Source of the DNA: Flavobacterium anhuiense
GTDB taxonomy: Bacteria; Bacteroidota; Bacteroidia; Flavobacteriales; Flavobacteriaceae
DNA: 64,000 nucleotides
Assembly: GCF_004151235.1 (NCBI RefSeq)
Contig: NZ_JUIV01000012.1
Coordinates: 1-64,000, forward strand
Reading direction: 5' to 3'
The notes beneath the pieces were generated by a model that was not told where the DNA came from, did not search any database, and saw only the letters and a program-made list of their open reading frames with translations. Numbering within the stretch: the stretch's first letter is position 1; each line of letters starts with the position of its first letter. Positions 17,251-26,245 of the stretch are shown piece by piece. The translations under genes and the position numbers were made by a program.

Positions 17251-17258
17251 CAAATGTA
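17251..17258 (-). promoter_or_regulatory. Putative -7 box (TACATTTG) of the initiating transferase
   Basis: The minus strand reads TACATTTG followed by C, matching TAnnTTTG, 32 bp upstream of the ATG at 17218. No -33 TTG at correct spacing was found. Confidence 0.4.
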
Positions 17259-17282
17259 TCGCAAAAAAATATAACTAATCTA

Positions 17283-18623
17283 TTAATTTTCTGTTTCTTC
17301 GGGAATTTTTATTTGAACTGAAAGAAGGCATAATGCATATACAAATGCAGGGGCAGCTGTTCTCATTGCTGCGTGGTTAATAGTTAAGAGCCAGAAAAAA
17401 TAAAATGAAAAAAAATATAAATGCTGCCTATTATTAATATATAGGATAAATGGAGTAATAAACAATATTAAAAATGCAAGGATTCCCATTAATCCATGTT
17501 CAGAAAAAAGTCTAGTTATCTCATTATGTGAAGCAATTGCTATTCCAAGTTGTTTCTCTCTTTTCTCTTTACTAAGTCCCACGCCTACTCCAAAAATGGG
17601 ATTCTCTAAAAAAAGTGTAATATCAGCATCCATTATTTCTTCTCTACCTCCTAACCGATCTTTCTTTTCTCTTCCGCGTGCATCTTTATTAGCATACCTT
17701 TTCTCTATAAGTCCTCTTGTTTGAAAAGAACTATACCCCCAGATGCCAATTCCTAAAGCTATTGTTAAAACAAAAACTATAGTAAATTTACTTCTACCTT
17801 TGGCGTTTGAAAAATAATACAACAAAAATAAAAGACAAATAATCATTATCACACCAGTAATGATTCCTCCTCTAGAAAAGGTCACAATCCCTCTATAACT
17901 TAAGAAAACCAACAGTCCTCCATTTATTAATAATTCTATTTTAGATTTGGAAAACAGAATTGCTTGCGCAAAGAAAACAAACATTCCTAATCCCAATATT
18001 GTAGACACTTGATTTGGTCCAAAACCACCAGATGTTTCAAAATTTGATTGAGTTCCCGTTACAACATCTTGTATATTCGGAGTATAAAGAAACAAATATA
18101 CTGTTGTAGAAATAATAGGAAATCCCATAATTACTAATAACTTTTGAATACTCTCGAAAGTAATTTTTCTCCCAAATGTATATATCGAGCATATTCCCAA
18201 ACATATTGGTCCTGACAAATTAAAAAATAAAACTTTTTTAACATCTGTTCCTGCATCCTGATAATTGGTAGTAATAAGAATAGAAGGAACCAAGAGCACG
18301 AAAAAAAACAAATAAATTAATGCGCTTTTTGAGAAATTACTATATATCATACCAAGGAGCATAAAACCAATAACACAAAATTTTGCGTATTCATTATTAA
18401 AATTCCCTCCTGTCATCCGAAGAAAGACCTCTGCACCTACTAGATATGCGCTAACAAAAAGTACTTCATTACTTCTGTTTTTGTTTTTAATGATTACCAT
18501 CATACCTATTAAAACAATTAATAACGCGTATATTTTTGAAAAAAAAGGAATAACAAAAATAATTAATGCTAATAATGCATGAAAAACGATTATGGCTAAA
18601 TAACTAAGTTTTTTGTTTTTCAT
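17283..18623 (-). CDS. O-antigen ligase / polymerase-like membrane protein
   Basis: This 446-residue protein has about ten to twelve hydrophobic segments and a long hydrophilic loop near residues 300-360. The loop contains GREKKDRLGGREEIMD and the ENPIFGVGVG motif typical of the Wzy_C/O-antigen ligase family. It should act in the inner membrane, joining or polymerising lipid-linked glycan units on the periplasmic side. A second polymerase-like gene at 55026 means the two may serve different glycans. Ligase and polymerase cannot be told apart from sequence alone. Confidence 0.75.
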   Translation of the reverse strand: MKNKKLSYLAIIVFHALLALIIFVIPFFSKIYALLIVLIGMMVIIKNKNRSNEVLFVSAYLVGAEVFLRMTGGNFNNEYAKFCVIGFMLLGMIYSNFSKSALIYLFFFVLLVPSILITTNYQDAGTDVKKVLFFNLSGPICLGICSIYTFGRKITFESIQKLLVIMGFPIISTTVYLFLYTPNIQDVVTGTQSNFETSGGFGPNQVSTILGLGMFVFFAQAILFSKSKIELLINGGLLVFLSYRGIVTFSRGGIITGVIMIICLLFLLYYFSNAKGRSKFTIVFVLTIALGIGIWGYSSFQTRGLIEKRYANKDARGREKKDRLGGREEIMDADITLFLENPIFGVGVGLSKEKREKQLGIAIASHNEITRLFSEHGLMGILAFLILFITPFILYINNRQHLYFFSFYFFWLLTINHAAMRTAAPAFVYALCLLSVQIKIPEETEN

Positions 18624-18633
18624 TATAAAATAT

Positions 18634-19722
18634 TTACTTTGTAATAGTAGTTAAAGATTTTAACCATATTAAGTACTCTTTTAAAATTGATTTTTCACCA
18701 AAATTTTCATTTACATAAAAATTCAATTGGTTTCCTAATGATTTACGGACATGTTGATTCTCAATCAATATTTGAATTGAATCTACAAATTGACTTAAAT
18801 TATTTGAATCAATTACCAAACCTTCTTTAGATGAGGGAACGACTTTGGAAATTTCACCAACATCGGTTACCACAACCGGTAATTTAGCTAATCCATACTC
18901 TAAAACGGCCAAGGGGAGTCCTTCCGAAAGAGAAGTTAAAACTGCTATTTCACTTTGTTTTAATAATTGCTGGATGTTGTTTACTGCTCCATAAAAAAAT
19001 ACATTTTCAGAAAGCCTTTTTTCTTTAACCAGTTCTAATAGATTAGCACTATAGGAATCATTAAAATCTTTTCCTACTAAATGAAATGTCCACTCTGGAA
19101 ATTTTTTATGAATTTCCTTTGCACCATTAATCAATAACTCATGATTCTTTTGAGGGCGTAAATTTGCAACACAGATTATTCTTTGGCCATCTTTTCCTTT
19201 TAACTGAAAACTATCAAAAAAAACAGTTGGTTTGATTATAAAGTTTGGGAAATAAATAAGGTTTTTACAATTCAGATAATCTTGAGCCCATTTTTGTAGA
19301 GAATCGTTTACAGAAATAATTCCTAAAAAGAGAAAAGATGAAAATTTTAATATCAAGCTTTTTCGTAATGAAAGATCTTGTGAAATTCCATAATGATCAT
19401 GCCAGATTATTTTAATCCATGGCATTGTAATTTTTACTAAAACTGCAATAAAAAAAGAAGAACTATGTGCATGAATAAAATCAACTTTATTTTTTTTTAG
19501 ATAATTTCTTAATCTAAAAATTGCGCTTAAATCTATAGTAGATTTTTTTTTTAAGAATAAATATGTGACTTTTTCGTCCAAATGCTCTAAAAGTAAACCT
19601 TCATTTCTTGTCGAAATTAATCCTGAAAATTCAATTTTTCTAGCAAGTGAATTTGCATAATTTACAGCCATACGTTCGGCACCTCCAACCTCTAAAGAAT
19701 CTATAATCTGTACAATTCTCAT
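18634..19722 (-). CDS. GT4 family glycosyltransferase
   Basis: This 362-residue GT-B enzyme begins with VQIIDSLEVGGAERMAVNYA, the N-terminal GT4 hallmark. The C-terminal sugar-nucleotide half has CVANLRPQKNHELLI and the EX7E-type region LTSLSEGLPLAVLEYGLA. It probably retains anomeric configuration and works on the cytosolic face during repeat-unit assembly. It starts 4 bp inside the stop of the upstream gene at 19719, so translation is probably coupled. Donor and acceptor are unknown. Confidence 0.85.
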   Translation of the reverse strand: MRIVQIIDSLEVGGAERMAVNYANSLARKIEFSGLISTRNEGLLLEHLDEKVTYLFLKKKSTIDLSAIFRLRNYLKKNKVDFIHAHSSSFFIAVLVKITMPWIKIIWHDHYGISQDLSLRKSLILKFSSFLFLGIISVNDSLQKWAQDYLNCKNLIYFPNFIIKPTVFFDSFQLKGKDGQRIICVANLRPQKNHELLINGAKEIHKKFPEWTFHLVGKDFNDSYSANLLELVKEKRLSENVFFYGAVNNIQQLLKQSEIAVLTSLSEGLPLAVLEYGLAKLPVVVTDVGEISKVVPSSKEGLVIDSNNLSQFVDSIQILIENQHVRKSLGNQLNFYVNENFGEKSILKEYLIWLKSLTTITK

Positions 19723-20837
19723 TTTATCAGCAATTTTTCAATTTCTTTTTCAAAAACATCTGTAGTAAAATTGCGTGACCATTCCATCGCTTTTTGGCTT
19801 TTTTCCGAAAAAATATTTTGGTTTACTATTAATTTCTCTATCTGTTCTATGTCCTTATTCAAATCCATTTCAAGCAAAATCCCACGTTTACCATAATCCA
19901 GCATATATGGCACACATGAAACTTTTGTAACAATTGGAATACATCCCCAAAACATTCCCTCTGCGATGGCTTTTGGCCAACCTTCACTTTTTGAAGGTAG
20001 AATTACAAAGTGACTTTTTTGGTAAGATGCTTTTAAAGTTTCTTTATTCTGATTTCCTTTTAAAACGACATACTTCTTCAATTTATTCATCAGCATATAA
20101 TTTTCTAGAGAATTTCTTTCTTCCCCCTCACCGTACAAATCCAATGTTACATTATATCCATTGTTTATTAATGCCTCAATTAACTTAACAGCATACAATG
20201 GTTTTTTTCCAGCCACTAGACTTCCAACAAAAATAAACTTTATTCCGTTCTTAAAATCAGCTTTTTCAACGCTCACTTTCTCATATTCCGAATAAGTAGC
20301 TGTAAAAAATGACTTTATATTCTTTGATTGATTTTCCCAGTTTCCATACACTAAAACCTGCATATTTCTTGTTAGAAATGTATTACTAAGAATCCATTTT
20401 TGTAAACGATAGCTCCAAGACTGTTTACTTTTAAAATCCCAATTCCCTGCATATTTAGCTGTTTTAGTTTTGCTTGGAAAAAGGATCTGAATGATACATC
20501 CCATTAGCCCCATATTTCCGGGACATCTCAGATGAATATGGTCAGCTTCTTTCATTGCCCAAAAGATCTTCCAAAAAATAGATGGCAACTTTAAGATGGT
20601 TAAAAAAACATCTCCCACACTTGTTAAATTAAAGCTTAAAACCTTTTTAAAGCTAATACTTGAATGAATGTAGGAAAGATCTATGGCAGTCGGGTTCCCT
20701 TCCGATAAAGGAGCAACTACTATAATTTCATCTGCATATTTCAGCCAAATGTTCATCTCACGAACATATGGTCCGTAACCGAAATATTTATTATTTTTTT
20801 TTAAATGCCTAACATGGCTAATTATGACAAACTTCAT
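19719..20837 (-). CDS. GT4-like glycosyltransferase
   Basis: This 372-residue GT-B protein has a C-terminal half with FIFVGSLVAGKKPLYAVKLIEAL and LPSKSEGWPKAIAEGMFWG, the donor-binding region of GT4 enzymes. The N-terminal half, containing FGYGPYVREMN, is divergent. It overlaps the next gene by 4 bp. It is likely a cytosolic transferase for an outer residue of the glycan; its specificity cannot be read from sequence. Confidence 0.8.
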   Translation of the reverse strand: MKFVIISHVRHLKKNNKYFGYGPYVREMNIWLKYADEIIVVAPLSEGNPTAIDLSYIHSSISFKKVLSFNLTSVGDVFLTILKLPSIFWKIFWAMKEADHIHLRCPGNMGLMGCIIQILFPSKTKTAKYAGNWDFKSKQSWSYRLQKWILSNTFLTRNMQVLVYGNWENQSKNIKSFFTATYSEYEKVSVEKADFKNGIKFIFVGSLVAGKKPLYAVKLIEALINNGYNVTLDLYGEGEERNSLENYMLMNKLKKYVVLKGNQNKETLKASYQKSHFVILPSKSEGWPKAIAEGMFWGCIPIVTKVSCVPYMLDYGKRGILLEMDLNKDIEQIEKLIVNQNIFSEKSQKAMEWSRNFTTDVFEKEIEKLLIK

Positions 20838-20852
20838 TTATATCTAGAAAAA

Positions 20853-21650
20853 CTAATCTAAATGTTTTGACTTAAAAGTCATAAAATTAGATTGATTATT
20901 AATTTTCATCTCTTTAAGATATAAGCTTCTAAGAAATTCACTCACGATTTTTTTATTTTCCACTCCTTTTATACTTTTTCCAATAATAGCAGTTTTGTTG
21001 TAATATTGATCGCCTCCTTCTCCCATATCAAACCCATAAACTTCAAGCGGTTTATTTGCCTTAAAAGCCAAAACAGAAGCAATTAGTAGCATGTTAAAGC
21101 CAGAATTAATGCTTTTATATGTAAAATCAAATTCTTTTTGAAGAGTCAAAACGAGTTCTGCATTAAGTGATTCGGAATTTTTACAATAGTTAAAATTAGT
21201 GATTAAAAATTCTCTCTTTGAGCGAGATTTATTAATTATATAATTATAAACTTTTTTAAATGAAATATAATTAGTCTGCGAATTATTATTAAAAATCCAA
21301 AAGATTGTTCCTTTCCATTTTTCAGTTCCTTTAAAAGATTTCAAATATTTAACCAGATAAAAATTATCATGTACTACATAAATATGTGGTTTTAAGTCCA
21401 CAATATTTATAGAATCGTTACAACAAAAATAAAGAGTCTCATCATCTAAATTTAATTTTGTTGCACTTGGTCCACTCGCAACAACAGTAATTTTTTTATA
21501 TTGCTCGATTTGGAAGTAATCACAAATAGAAGTTAAGGAATCGTAATTATCATATTCGCTCTTTCTTTTGATAACCGAACTTGTGTAAGGTTTAACAATA
21601 TGATAAAAATAAATATAATTTCTCTTCCGAAACAGTGAGAATAAATTCAT
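20853..21650 (-). CDS. GT42-like protein, candidate sialyltransferase
   Basis: This 265-residue protein shows the motif order of the GT42 (CstI/CstII) and DUF115 superfamily. There is a glycine-rich ASGPS at 58-62 (GNGPS in CstII), CCND at 76-79 (RCNQ in CstII), SGFNM at 183-187 (SGVYM) and GFDMGEGG at 206-213 (GIDFY). In CstII these regions bind CMP and the donor sugar. The locus makes CMP-nonulosonates, so a sialyltransferase-like role is attractive. Overall similarity is low and the catalytic histidine of CstII is not clearly matched, so this is a proposal. It lies between a GT2 and a GT4 gene in the same run. Confidence 0.5.
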   Translation of the reverse strand: MNLFSLFRKRNYIYFYHIVKPYTSSVIKRKSEYDNYDSLTSICDYFQIEQYKKITVVASGPSATKLNLDDETLYFCCNDSINIVDLKPHIYVVHDNFYLVKYLKSFKGTEKWKGTIFWIFNNNSQTNYISFKKVYNYIINKSRSKREFLITNFNYCKNSESLNAELVLTLQKEFDFTYKSINSGFNMLLIASVLAFKANKPLEVYGFDMGEGGDQYYNKTAIIGKSIKGVENKKIVSEFLRSLYLKEMKINNQSNFMTFKSKHLD

Positions 21651-21655
21651 AAATA

Positions 21656-22660
21656 TTATTTTTTTTCTTTAGGGGGATTAATTATAATTGAAAACCAACC
21701 AAATATTCTTCCTAATGTTTCTGTAATAGCTTCTTTCTTTTTCTTTGTGCTAACAATATTACTAGCTCTAATTATAATTAATATCCAAGCTATCAAATTC
21801 CATTCTATTCTAGACTTAAATCTTGGCCTTGGAAAAGCAACTCGCCAAACATACCATCCATTTCTCAGAACCATTTTACCATATTCAAATTTATTTGGTC
21901 GTCCAGCCTCATCATGATAATGGTAGAGTTTTGCGCTTGTATTAACATATATATTTCCTAATTTAGAAACTCTGAATGTGAAATCAGTATCTTCATAAAG
22001 TCCATAACCTTCGAAATATTCTGAAAATTTAATTTTATCTAAAATTTCCTTTCTAAAAGACGAAACACCTCCAGAAAAAGATTCCGTTGGATAGATTTTG
22101 TTAGTTGGAGGAAAAAAACTCAGAGCTTTACCATTACCTGACTCAGGCATAAATCCTGGAGGACAATCATCTAACAATCCTATTTTTTTTCGCAATACAT
22201 ACCTTTGAGAATACTTTCGTTTCCAACCATCATAATAAAAATAATTATAATGAAGAGGTTCATTTTCTAAATTTAAGCTCCACGAGGCATTATTGTTTAT
22301 GATGTATCCTGCAGCTCCCAGTGCAGAAGGAAAAAGACTGTAGGTGTTTAATAAATTTTCAAAATAATTAGTTTCTAAAACAATATCATCATCTAAAAAA
22401 CAAACAATTTCAGAATCAGTTGCAACCTTAGAAATACCGAAATTGCGTTGTCTTGTTAATCCCCGATCTTTCTCCGAAACTAAAAAGTATTTTAAATTCT
22501 TAAAATTATTTTTCTCTAGAGCTATTTTAGTTTCGTCATTTAATGATCCATCAATGATTAAAATTTCATCTGGATATTTACTTTGAATGTTTACTGAGTT
22601 CAATAGTGTAACTAATGGTTCAGGACGCATATATGTACAAATAATCAGCGAAAATTTCAT
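21656..22660 (-). CDS. GT2 family glycosyltransferase
   Basis: This 334-residue GT-A enzyme begins FSLIICTYMRPEPLVTLLNSV. The nucleotide-binding DDD triplet is in VCFLDDDIVLE near residue 90-95. A later GGVSSFRKEIL and an EDTDFTFRV acidic site complete the GT2 set. It is soluble and probably inverting. It overlaps the gene at 22657 by 4 bp. Donor unknown. Confidence 0.85.
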   Translation of the reverse strand: MKFSLIICTYMRPEPLVTLLNSVNIQSKYPDEILIIDGSLNDETKIALEKNNFKNLKYFLVSEKDRGLTRQRNFGISKVATDSEIVCFLDDDIVLETNYFENLLNTYSLFPSALGAAGYIINNNASWSLNLENEPLHYNYFYYDGWKRKYSQRYVLRKKIGLLDDCPPGFMPESGNGKALSFFPPTNKIYPTESFSGGVSSFRKEILDKIKFSEYFEGYGLYEDTDFTFRVSKLGNIYVNTSAKLYHYHDEAGRPNKFEYGKMVLRNGWYVWRVAFPRPRFKSRIEWNLIAWILIIIRASNIVSTKKKKEAITETLGRIFGWFSIIINPPKEKK

Positions 22661-24201
22661 TGTTTAGAATTTAATTTACTAGCCCAATATTGGCTTTTTA
22701 ACCATTGTTTTTTATAATTAGAATAGTATCGCAATGGGTTTTTAATTTTTTGAACTTTATAATATTTAAAGAATAAAACAGTTCGATACCCCTCAATCTG
22801 TTCTTGCGTAAAGTTTAAAATCTTATTTAGCATTACTGTCGGAGAAGGTTTTGGTTTAATCTTTTCATCGGCCCAAGCCAAAATATGTTTTGTTCTAAAA
22901 CCGCCGATTGGCGCCTTTAGATGAAGAATTTCTGGTGTTGGAGAATAGAGAATATCATGGCCTAAATTTCTTAATTGCATTCCAAAATCACTATCCTCCC
23001 CATAACCAAATTCAAAACTCATATTATAAGTAAGCGTTTTTATATTCTCAGCTTTTACCATGCTACAGCCTGAACCAAAACCACCCCATTGAAATTTCTG
23101 TTTTATTTTTTTATCTAAAGGGTAATCAGGCTGATAGCATCCTAAAGTAATTTGTTCTACTCCTTCTTTTTTAATTACCTGAAATGTTTTTTCCAAAAAG
23201 TCTGACTGTATTCGAATATCATCATCTGCCATAAATACCCATTCGCTTTTCACTTCTTTCAGGGCCAAATTTCTTGCATTACATGCTCCGGTTTGATGCG
23301 TAAAAATATGTTTAATTTGAAATGGCCAATCTTCATTTAAAATATAATCAAGTTCTGTGACGCTTTCTTGAATAGGATTTTGCTCTACAATAACAATATT
23401 CACTGGCAGAAATGTTTGCAAGGAAAGATCTTTTAGAATATTATATAAATATTTTTTTCGCCCAATTGTTGGAATAATTACGTCTATAGTTCCTTTTTCA
23501 ATTACTTTATTATTAGATTCGGCTTTAATTTCATTGAATGTATCTATTTTCAGACCTCTTTTCTTGTAAAAAAAAGACATTAAAAAGGGGAAAACAGCCA
23601 ATGTTCTTTTATATAGAAACAGATCTAAAAACAGTAAAAATATCCAACGCGTTTTATAATGTTGTTTTACAAATCTAAAAAGAAGGCTTTTATTTTCTTT
23701 ATGCTTTGGAAAAATTTGCGAACAGTCTTTTAATAATTTAGGATCAGAATAGCACAATAGTCCTTTTGACATTCCTAATTTTGCTATTGAGTTTAAAAAA
23801 TAGTCAAAATCTGCATCTATCTTTATCTGATTCTTTAAGAGTAATAAAACAGAAGCATGAATTCCTCCTACATTGCTGCTCATAATCCAAGTGGGGTAAC
23901 TTACTTCTTTATTTATTTTTAAAAAAGGTGACGAATCAACATATCCAATATTATTAGAAATAAAATTATTTGGAGATAAATTATAGGAAGCCATTATTTT
24001 TTCTTGATGAAAAATTTCATCAATTTTCTCAACATTCAGATGCGATTCTAACGAGATATGACTCCAAATAATTAAATCTTGGGGAAATTGCTGTGCAATT
24101 TCAATTAGATTTTTACCAATACTTTTATTTTCAGAGAAAACATTTTTTGTTTGTGCTCCAACTTTAACTATTTTATTATTTTGATGATAAACAATGATCA
24201 C
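22657..24201 (-). CDS. Two-part GT2 glycosyltransferase
   Basis: This 514-residue protein has a complete GT2 domain in its second half, from about residue 237 (IDVIIPTIGRKKYLYNIL). It includes the MADDDIRI donor site and GYGEDSDFGMQL. The first 200 residues resemble a stripped GT domain: WIMSSNVGGIHASVLLL looks like an acceptor-side segment, but no clear DxD is seen. They may be an accessory or degenerate second transferase. The start is GTG, in a GTGA overlap with the stop of the upstream gene. Probably a cytosolic enzyme of repeat-unit assembly. Confidence 0.8.
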   Translation of the reverse strand: MIIVYHQNNKIVKVGAQTKNVFSENKSIGKNLIEIAQQFPQDLIIWSHISLESHLNVEKIDEIFHQEKIMASYNLSPNNFISNNIGYVDSSPFLKINKEVSYPTWIMSSNVGGIHASVLLLLKNQIKIDADFDYFLNSIAKLGMSKGLLCYSDPKLLKDCSQIFPKHKENKSLLFRFVKQHYKTRWIFLLFLDLFLYKRTLAVFPFLMSFFYKKRGLKIDTFNEIKAESNNKVIEKGTIDVIIPTIGRKKYLYNILKDLSLQTFLPVNIVIVEQNPIQESVTELDYILNEDWPFQIKHIFTHQTGACNARNLALKEVKSEWVFMADDDIRIQSDFLEKTFQVIKKEGVEQITLGCYQPDYPLDKKIKQKFQWGGFGSGCSMVKAENIKTLTYNMSFEFGYGEDSDFGMQLRNLGHDILYSPTPEILHLKAPIGGFRTKHILAWADEKIKPKPSPTVMLNKILNFTQEQIEGYRTVLFFKYYKVQKIKNPLRYYSNYKKQWLKSQYWASKLNSKQ

Positions 24202-25361
24202 GTTGTCTTTTTATTGGAGTTTATAATATTTTGATAAAAACTAATGTTTTCAATAGCAAGCTTATTTATATTAAATTTTTCTTCAGCTCGTTCTCTAGCT
24301 TTTTTTCCTAATTGTAAGACCAAAGAATCATTTTCAAATAATTGCATAATTCTTTCAGCATACAAATCGTGATTTGAAGGATAGACAAGATAACCACTTT
24401 GTTCGTCTGTTATAAGTTCTTGAGACCAACCAATATTACTGTTTACAATTGCTTTATGCATGGCCATAGCTTCTATTGTAACCATCCCTAAAGTCTCTGC
24501 ATAAGTTGGAAACACACATACATGTGCCTTTTTTATATGCTCCTGAATCTCATTATATGGAATTTTTCCTAGATATTCTACATTATTTAAATTATTCTTT
24601 GCAAACAAATTTTTCATTAATTCCCAAGTTGATTTAGAGTTGGTTTTTATATCGAAAGAATCACTCCCTATTAGAAGAAGTTTTGTTTCTGGAAAAACAT
24701 TACTCACTTTCCCGAAAATTTCTGGCAGTTCTAAAACACCTTTTTTTCTAATTATGGTACCAATGTAAAGGATTGTATGCTTTTCAAATTTTTCTGGTTC
24801 CTTATTTCCAAATTCATTGATATCTAAACCATTATGAATGGTCTGAATTTCTTTTCCTTTTATCTTAAAAAGCTTTTTTGAAACTTCTCCAGCAAAAGTT
24901 GTTGGTGCTATAAATGCCTGAGCTTTATTTATTGCCAATTTTTCAAACCAGAAATTTTTAAGTTTTTGTTTTCTATTCTCTAAGTGACAGAAATAGGTGT
25001 CACTTCCATGAAAACGAATTACTAAAGGAATTTCAAAATGCATAAAAGCCGTAATTCCAGTCCAATCTGCAGCTTCAATTACTTGAATTTTTTCTTGTTT
25101 TATGATCTTATTGCAGTATTTCTCAACGTACTTACGATATAAATACCATCCCAAAAATTTATATTTTAGTTTTTTAATAAGATAAATTTTAATTCCGTTG
25201 TCATCTATAATTTCTTGTACAGGCTGATTATAAATAAAAATAGTAATGGCATTTCCAGAATTATGCAATGAAGTTGCCAGATTTCTAATGCTTGTTCCTA
25301 TTCCTGCTGATTGTGCAATCTTAGGATGAGAATATTCTGAGGTTAGAAATGCTATATGCAT
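24198..25361 (-). CDS. GT4 family glycosyltransferase
   Basis: This 387-residue GT-B enzyme opens with HIAFLTSEYSHPKIAQSAGIG and carries the donor region LYIGTIIRKKGVLELPEIF and PTYAETLGMVTIEAMAM. The glutamates of the EX7E site are present. It lies 3 bp after the SGNH gene and overlaps the two-part GT2 by 4 bp. It is a retaining transferase by family; its specificity is unknown. Confidence 0.87.
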   Translation of the reverse strand: MHIAFLTSEYSHPKIAQSAGIGTSIRNLATSLHNSGNAITIFIYNQPVQEIIDDNGIKIYLIKKLKYKFLGWYLYRKYVEKYCNKIIKQEKIQVIEAADWTGITAFMHFEIPLVIRFHGSDTYFCHLENRKQKLKNFWFEKLAINKAQAFIAPTTFAGEVSKKLFKIKGKEIQTIHNGLDINEFGNKEPEKFEKHTILYIGTIIRKKGVLELPEIFGKVSNVFPETKLLLIGSDSFDIKTNSKSTWELMKNLFAKNNLNNVEYLGKIPYNEIQEHIKKAHVCVFPTYAETLGMVTIEAMAMHKAIVNSNIGWSQELITDEQSGYLVYPSNHDLYAERIMQLFENDSLVLQLGKKARERAEEKFNINKLAIENISFYQNIINSNKKTT

Positions 25362-25363
25362 AA

Positions 25364-26245
25364 TTATTTATTAAAAAAATCTTTTAAAATTTTTGCTGTA
25401 AACAATCTTGCTCCTTCATCTGTCATGTGTCCGCATGAAGAAAAATATTTATTCTCAATAACAGTATTTTCGTAATTATGAATCTCTGGATATATTTTTT
25501 TTACTTTCTCAAAATAATTCATACCCACAACATTCTCGCACATTGGAGTCATTACAGCTATAAAATTAATGTTATTCTTTTTACATATATCTTTAATCTC
25601 TTCGTAGTATTTATTATGTGGCAACGGATTTAAATTGACAATATTATTTTTCATATTGCCATTTTTATGCTTTTCTAATGGGTGATACCCTAAATTTTCT
25701 AAGGAATTTGTTTTCTTGTGTATTGCTGTGAAAAAAGTTTCTCTCCAACCAATTTTACTGTCATATTTTATATATCTATAAAATGGTATGTAGTATAATT
25801 CATTGAAATTGCTTTCATTTCTATAACGTTCTTTGATTATTTCAGAATTATGAATGTAAGGTAAAAATAAAGCAGCAATCCCTTCAGCTTGATGATCGCT
25901 GGAAAGATTCAAATCTGCTTCTAGAATCACATTTTTGATTTCATATTTTCTTTCCATCATCAATTTCAACATTAATGAAGCTTCAAACAGATGCCCACCG
26001 CTCATTCCGTAGTTAAATGTTTTTAACCCTTTATCTTCAAACATTTGCGATACAAAATGATTGTTAGCTCTTGATGAACCTAAAATTACTACATCATATT
26101 TTTTTGCTGTAGAATTAAAAACGGTTTCAATTTTGCCACGGTTTCTTGACTGCATAAAAACATAAGTATACAAACCATCTAGAATAACTGCTATCAAGAC
26201 TGTTAAAAGGAAAACACCTAAGATGTATAATAAAAACTTCTTCAT
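25364..26245 (-). CDS. SGNH-like membrane-anchored protein, partner of the MBOAT
   Basis: This 293-residue protein has one N-terminal hydrophobic helix (about 4-25), then a domain with VVILGSSRANN (Ser57 region). Near the C-terminus comes SSCGHMTDEGARLF, the expected place of a catalytic histidine in SGNH-type acyl transferases and esterases (DltD, AlgX/AlgJ and DUF1574 relatives). It overlaps the MBOAT gene by one base, so the pair probably forms an O-acylation unit. The MBOAT would carry acyl groups across the membrane and this protein would pass them to the glycan. The assignment is from motifs and context. Confidence 0.7.
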   Translation of the reverse strand: MKKFLLYILGVFLLTVLIAVILDGLYTYVFMQSRNRGKIETVFNSTAKKYDVVILGSSRANNHFVSQMFEDKGLKTFNYGMSGGHLFEASLMLKLMMERKYEIKNVILEADLNLSSDHQAEGIAALFLPYIHNSEIIKERYRNESNFNELYYIPFYRYIKYDSKIGWRETFFTAIHKKTNSLENLGYHPLEKHKNGNMKNNIVNLNPLPHNKYYEEIKDICKKNNINFIAVMTPMCENVVGMNYFEKVKKIYPEIHNYENTVIENKYFSSCGHMTDEGARLFTAKILKDFFNK

